Of a stretch of 64,000 nt of DNA, positions 60,528-64,000 are shown piece after piece. The notes beneath the pieces are model-generated. The model was not told where the DNA came from, did no database searches, and was given only the letters and a program-made list of their open reading frames with translations. The translations under genes and the position numbers were made by a program. How positions within the stretch are numbered: the first letter of the stretch is position 1; the number at the start of each line of letters is the position of its first letter. Origin of the DNA: Isoetes taiwanensis (taxonomy: Eukaryota; Streptophyta; Lycopodiopsida; Isoetales; Isoetaceae); contig JAJEKV010000022.1 of the NCBI GenBank assembly GCA_021234155.1, positions 3,786,830-3,850,829 of the forward strand, written 5' to 3'.

Positions 60528-63500
60528 ATGGCCACGTAAGTTTCTAACCCGTACCATTTCAAGTTTTAGGTTTCTTTTAGAAGTTTAAACTTTCTCTAGG
60601 TCGTGGTCTTTCTATATAAATTTATACAGTGGCTGAACCCCATCGGTATAAATTTGTACCGAGTCTGAACATAAACAGCCACTGGTAAACCGCAGGAGTT
60701 CTTCCTGGTATAAATTTATACCGAGGAGGAGGACGAACTTGTATAAATTTATACCGAAAGAGTGCTCCACGGTATAAATTTATACCGCGGGTTACTCTGC
60801 GGTATAAATTTATACCTTGGAGACCTCTTTTGGTATAAATTTATACCGAAAAGGCCAGATCCTTACAAAATGGTAGGAAATTACACAGTTTTTATAAATT
60901 TACAGTGTTTTTAGAGTTAGAGCACGGGAAAAAGCTGTGTTAAAACACCTAAAGTAGCTTCTGAAAGACCACATATTTAGTACGAAATTACAAAAGAAAG
61001 TAGTGTTATTGCCTTTTCTGACGATGTTTAAGCCTGATTTTCTTGCGTTTTCAGCCAAAAGATAACACTTAAACTCAAAAATCAGCCTTCAGCTCCAAAG
61101 CCACAATCCTACGAACTCAGAGATGTGACATGGTACACACACAGGGGCGCTAGGGAACGCTACCCCACTGATTCGTACCTTTACCTTTGCAACAAGACAG
61201 GAAGGGGTAAGTTTAAGGCAGAGGATTATTACCCGGCTGGAGAAATGACAAGTCTGGTGGCTTCACACAACGAAGATGAAGTTATTATGACTTGCATTAA
61301 TGACGAAGGGGATGTTGAGTATATCTTGAACACCACAATGTTTAGAATAAGCATGTGCAAGCTAAAAGACGTGTATGAGTACATTTCCGAGAACAACAAA
61401 CTTGGTTACGTAAGTATTATGACCTCTTTTCACTTGTTCATTGCTTTCTCGTATAAATTTATACACAATGAACGCTAACTGAAATTGCTTGACTGCAGGA
61501 TATCGTAGATATTTTATCCTCCATTATTCTTTGTCCTGAAAAAGCTCTTGTGAAGGGGTTCTGGTACCCACGTACAAATGAAGAGGTAGAAAAAGGCCAA
61601 GACGAGATAGAAGAAGAGGAAGAGGAGGAGGAAGTTGTGGTCAAAGGAAAAGGAAAACGGCAAGCTTTGGTCACCACCACAGAGCCTCCTACGAAAAAAT
61701 CAAGGAAGACCAAAGCCTTGACTATTGGAGAATCAGTAGATGCACTACAGAAGGCGCCAGGGGCAGATATTGTCATGAAACCCTCGGACAAATCAAGTGC
61801 AATATTGAAACGTGTGAATGAATCAAAGCTTCTAAAACAAACAATCTCTTTAACCTTAAGCACTATCAAGCGACCGCCAAAGAATGAAGATGGGGTCAGG
61901 GTGCTTCAAGTTTGGAAGTTGTATGCAGCACATGTGGGCATACTAAAGCAAAGAATGAGAAGAAATCCACATGCCCATGTGTCTCCTCTGGTTGTTATGG
62001 TTAACAGAGAACAGGTCCAAGAGCTTAAGGATTACAGGAAGGCCGATTTTGAGGACTATACTACGTTCTTGGAGGAACACATAGTTATAAAGCCAGGAAA
62101 AAATTGTCTAAAGAAGAGAGCAGGAATGAGGTTTGGAAGAGTGTGGAAGCCCATATATATGTCGGGTTGACAGATGAGGAGGCCAAAGTTGTAGCCGTAA
62201 GTCACAACCTGGACAATGACTTCAGGTTGAAGATGAGCCTCATAGACAAAATTCGCTTCATGCACAGAGAATACATTGAGTTCAAGCAGTTGCATGGAGA
62301 TGACTTTAAGAAGCAAAAGAACAAGCTCCAAGAACTTCGGGAGGCTTGTGTGACAGAATGCTATTTAAGTTACGACTCTGATAAGACGCCTATGATGGCG
62401 GTAAAGCAGTATGACAACTACTTTCAACTTGCGTTCAGAGATGGCCAAGTAAGTATTTTCTCCTTTGTGTTTAAGTTTCTTACAATGTTTACTAGAATAT
62501 GTGCATTTAAAGACATTTCTAACGCGTCCTGCATCGGTTTACATTTATAACGGGCAATGTCACTGTATAAATTTATACCAGACCAGGACACTATATAAAT
62601 TTATACCATTTTAAAACGCTGACGTTTAGAACCTCGGCCCACTACGGTATAAATTTATACGGAGGGCATGAACGGGATAAATTTATACCGTGGCCTCGCC
62701 TCCCTAGATTTATTTGCTTCACAACTGCCTTAGCCATTAAGCTGCTAAGTTAACGGTCCTCAATTTTAAACAGGTGTGGGATCTGCAAGAAAGAATCTTC
62801 TGCATGTTTGAAGATGGTGAACTTAAAGAGCAATCCAGCAGCGGTGGCACAAAACCAAAAAAAGTTTCTGAGTCCAAACAGAAAAACATGAGCATAGTGC
62901 CATGGACACAATTACAGGGTCTGAAGAGCAAGAAAATATTTGTGCGGCTTCTTGAAAAAGTTGTTGCCAAAGAATTTACTCTCGACGAAATGGCTAAGAA
63001 CGTAAGTAGACTTTACTATGCACTGTACTCAATCCATCTCTAACTCTCTCCTTGGTTGCAGTCAGAAGGACATTGTCACATGCCAGTCGGAGTTAATGAA
63101 GCAACTGAATTTAGAAGACTGGGAGGAGTGCAAACTTCTTTACCCGACATGTACAACAGACAGTATAATACGAGAACGTGCTGTCAACTTTAGTGGCTGG
63201 GTGAGTTTGTGAGAAGAACTGCTTTGTGATTTTGTGCTTTTGTGCCTCTACCTTACTCCTTTATTACAGAACAAGAAGAAAGGTCTGCCAGCAGGCTTCT
63301 TGAATCTGGTTCGAAGGGCAAAAGAGGAAAGGCAAAGATTAAAAGCCATCGAACAGGGCAAGCAGGTAGCTGAAAGCAGTTCTGAGGGTGGCTACGAAAG
63401 ATTTACAACATATGGCCAGGACTGCTTGTACAAAGTTGTACATGGTGACTGCACCAAACTAGAGACACTGTTGGATAAGCAGAACTTCACATTGTGCATA

Positions 63501-64000
63501 GCAGACATTCCCTATGGTTTTAAGATCAAGGACAATGTATTTGATGATGAAGCCTTCACTCATGTGCAAGTAAAGGCTTTTTTGGATGGTCTAAAGGACA
63601 TCACGTTGTCTGCAAATTGGAGAGTCATAATCTTTCACTCCAATCTTCAAACGATGTCTGTGTTAAAACTCGTTTCATTGGTCTGCAACGCCGGCTTTGA
63701 AAATTGCATCTGGTAAGCCTCGATGTCGCTTGCTTTCTGTATTTTAAAAAGATTTTGCTGCACAAATTTACACTACAGTCCTTGATGTATAAATTTATAC
63801 AGCAGGAACCCCGCGGTATAAATTTATACAGCAGGAGACCTGCGGTATAAATTTATACAGCAGACCGTTTACCGTGTACTTTCGACTTACCGTGCTTTTT
63901 CTGCTCTAGGCTGAAGACAAACGTTAAGGGTCATGGTGGTGGTCCACGGTTAGTCAGCTGCTTCGAACATTTTCACATAGGCTACTACAGCGTTGACACC
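60528..64000 (+). CDS. ParB-like / DNA amino-methyltransferase-like protein, partial at the right window edge
   Basis: Exons: 60528-60535 (ATGGCCAC), 61055-61409, 61499-62448, 62774-63001, 63066-63200, 63270-63712 and 63910 onward. All have GT-AG ends, and phases agree throughout except for one missing base in the A-run 62098-62103. The N-terminal domain (WYTHRGARERYPTDSYLYL) resembles the 12.6-13.0 kb exon. An acidic then basic linker follows (EEEEEEEEVVVKGKGKR). Next comes a block with HVGILKQRMRRNPHAHVSPL and IYVGLTDEEAKVVAVSHNLD, ParB-like by my reading. Exon 6 gives CLYKVVHGDCTKLETLLDKQ, then CIADIPYGFKI, the GD..E.L and (D/N)PPY-type catalytic motif IV of beta-class N6A/N4C DNA methyltransferases (here DIPY). 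Exon 7 gives WLKTNVKGHGGGPRLVSCFE, as expected after motif IV. The AdoMet motif I should follow beyond the window. The substrate base cannot be decided. Confidence 0.7.
60612..60848. repeat. Seven TATA palindromes in intron 1
   Basis: Perfect GGTATAAATTTATACC at 60707-60722, 60771-60786, 60801-60816 and 60832-60847. Near-perfect copies lie at about 60613, 60647 and 60740. All are inside intron 60536-61054. Confidence 0.92.
61450..61464. repeat. TATA palindrome in intron 2
   Basis: CGTATAAATTTATACA, in intron 61410-61498. Confidence 0.8.
62563..62692. repeat. Four TATA palindromes in intron 3
   Basis: Near 62564 (TGTATAAATTTATACC), 62592, 62646 (GGTATAAATTTATACG) and 62675. All are inside intron 62449-62773. 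Confidence 0.88.
63788..63860. repeat. Three TATA palindromes in intron 6
   Basis: Near 63788, 63814 and 63844 (two read CGGTATAAATTTATACAG, followed by CAGGA or CAG). All are inside intron 63713-63909. Confidence 0.88.

Overview
This window reads as nuclear DNA of a seed-free vascular plant, most likely a fern. A lycophyte or other non-angiosperm plant cannot be excluded. The reasons are four tau-class glutathione S-transferase (GST) genes of land-plant type, a plant SRC2-like C2 gene, GT-AG introns with GTAAGT-type donors, low GC, and a very high load of mobile elements. No bacterial operons, ribosome binding sites, rRNA, tRNA or CRISPR were seen.

Layout. 0-6.6 kb: a broken DDE-type transposon whose two halves lie on opposite strands, plus short-motif repeats. 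6.8-7.6 kb: a minisatellite rich in TTGACT. 7.6-10.5 kb: no convincing gene. 10.5-17.4 kb: a divergent pair made of a minus-strand ParB-like/DNA amino-methyltransferase-like gene and a plus-strand DUF8039/Ulp1-protease-like gene, both with introns carrying palindromes of the type ATCGCGGYCGCGAT. 17.5-20 kb: an unrecognised minus-strand gene and a paralogous exon. 20.5-25 kb: a fragment of the same N-terminal domain on the minus strand, a different palindrome family (AATTGGGCG..CGCCCAATT), and a divergent plus-strand DUF7869-type transposase. 25.1-26.5 kb: a Ty3/gypsy gag-protease relic. 26.5-31.4 kb: AT-rich, gene-poor.

31.4-56 kb is a GST cluster. GST A (+) and GST D (-) sit at the outer ends of inverted arms of about 3.5 kb. 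Between them is a head-to-tail tandem duplication of about 8.3-8.6 kb (about 33.52-42.17 and 42.17-50.49 kb). Each copy holds a retropepsin relic, a C2-domain gene with frame breaks, non-coding DNA and one minus-strand GST (B, C). All four GSTs have two exons and encode 227-228 residues.

57.5-64 kb is a second divergent pair: a minus-strand DUF7869-type transposase (57.5-60.1 kb) and a plus-strand methyltransferase-like gene (60.5 kb to beyond the window edge). The intergenic space and introns are full of the 16-bp palindrome GGTATAAATTTATACC.

The most interesting possibility is a family of two-gene elements. Each pairs a transposon-type gene head-to-head with a ParB-like/DNA methyltransferase-like gene, and each carries its own private palindrome clustered in introns and the divergent promoter. 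The gene structures and palindromes are read directly from the sequence. The ParB-like assignment and any link between palindromes and proteins are inference.
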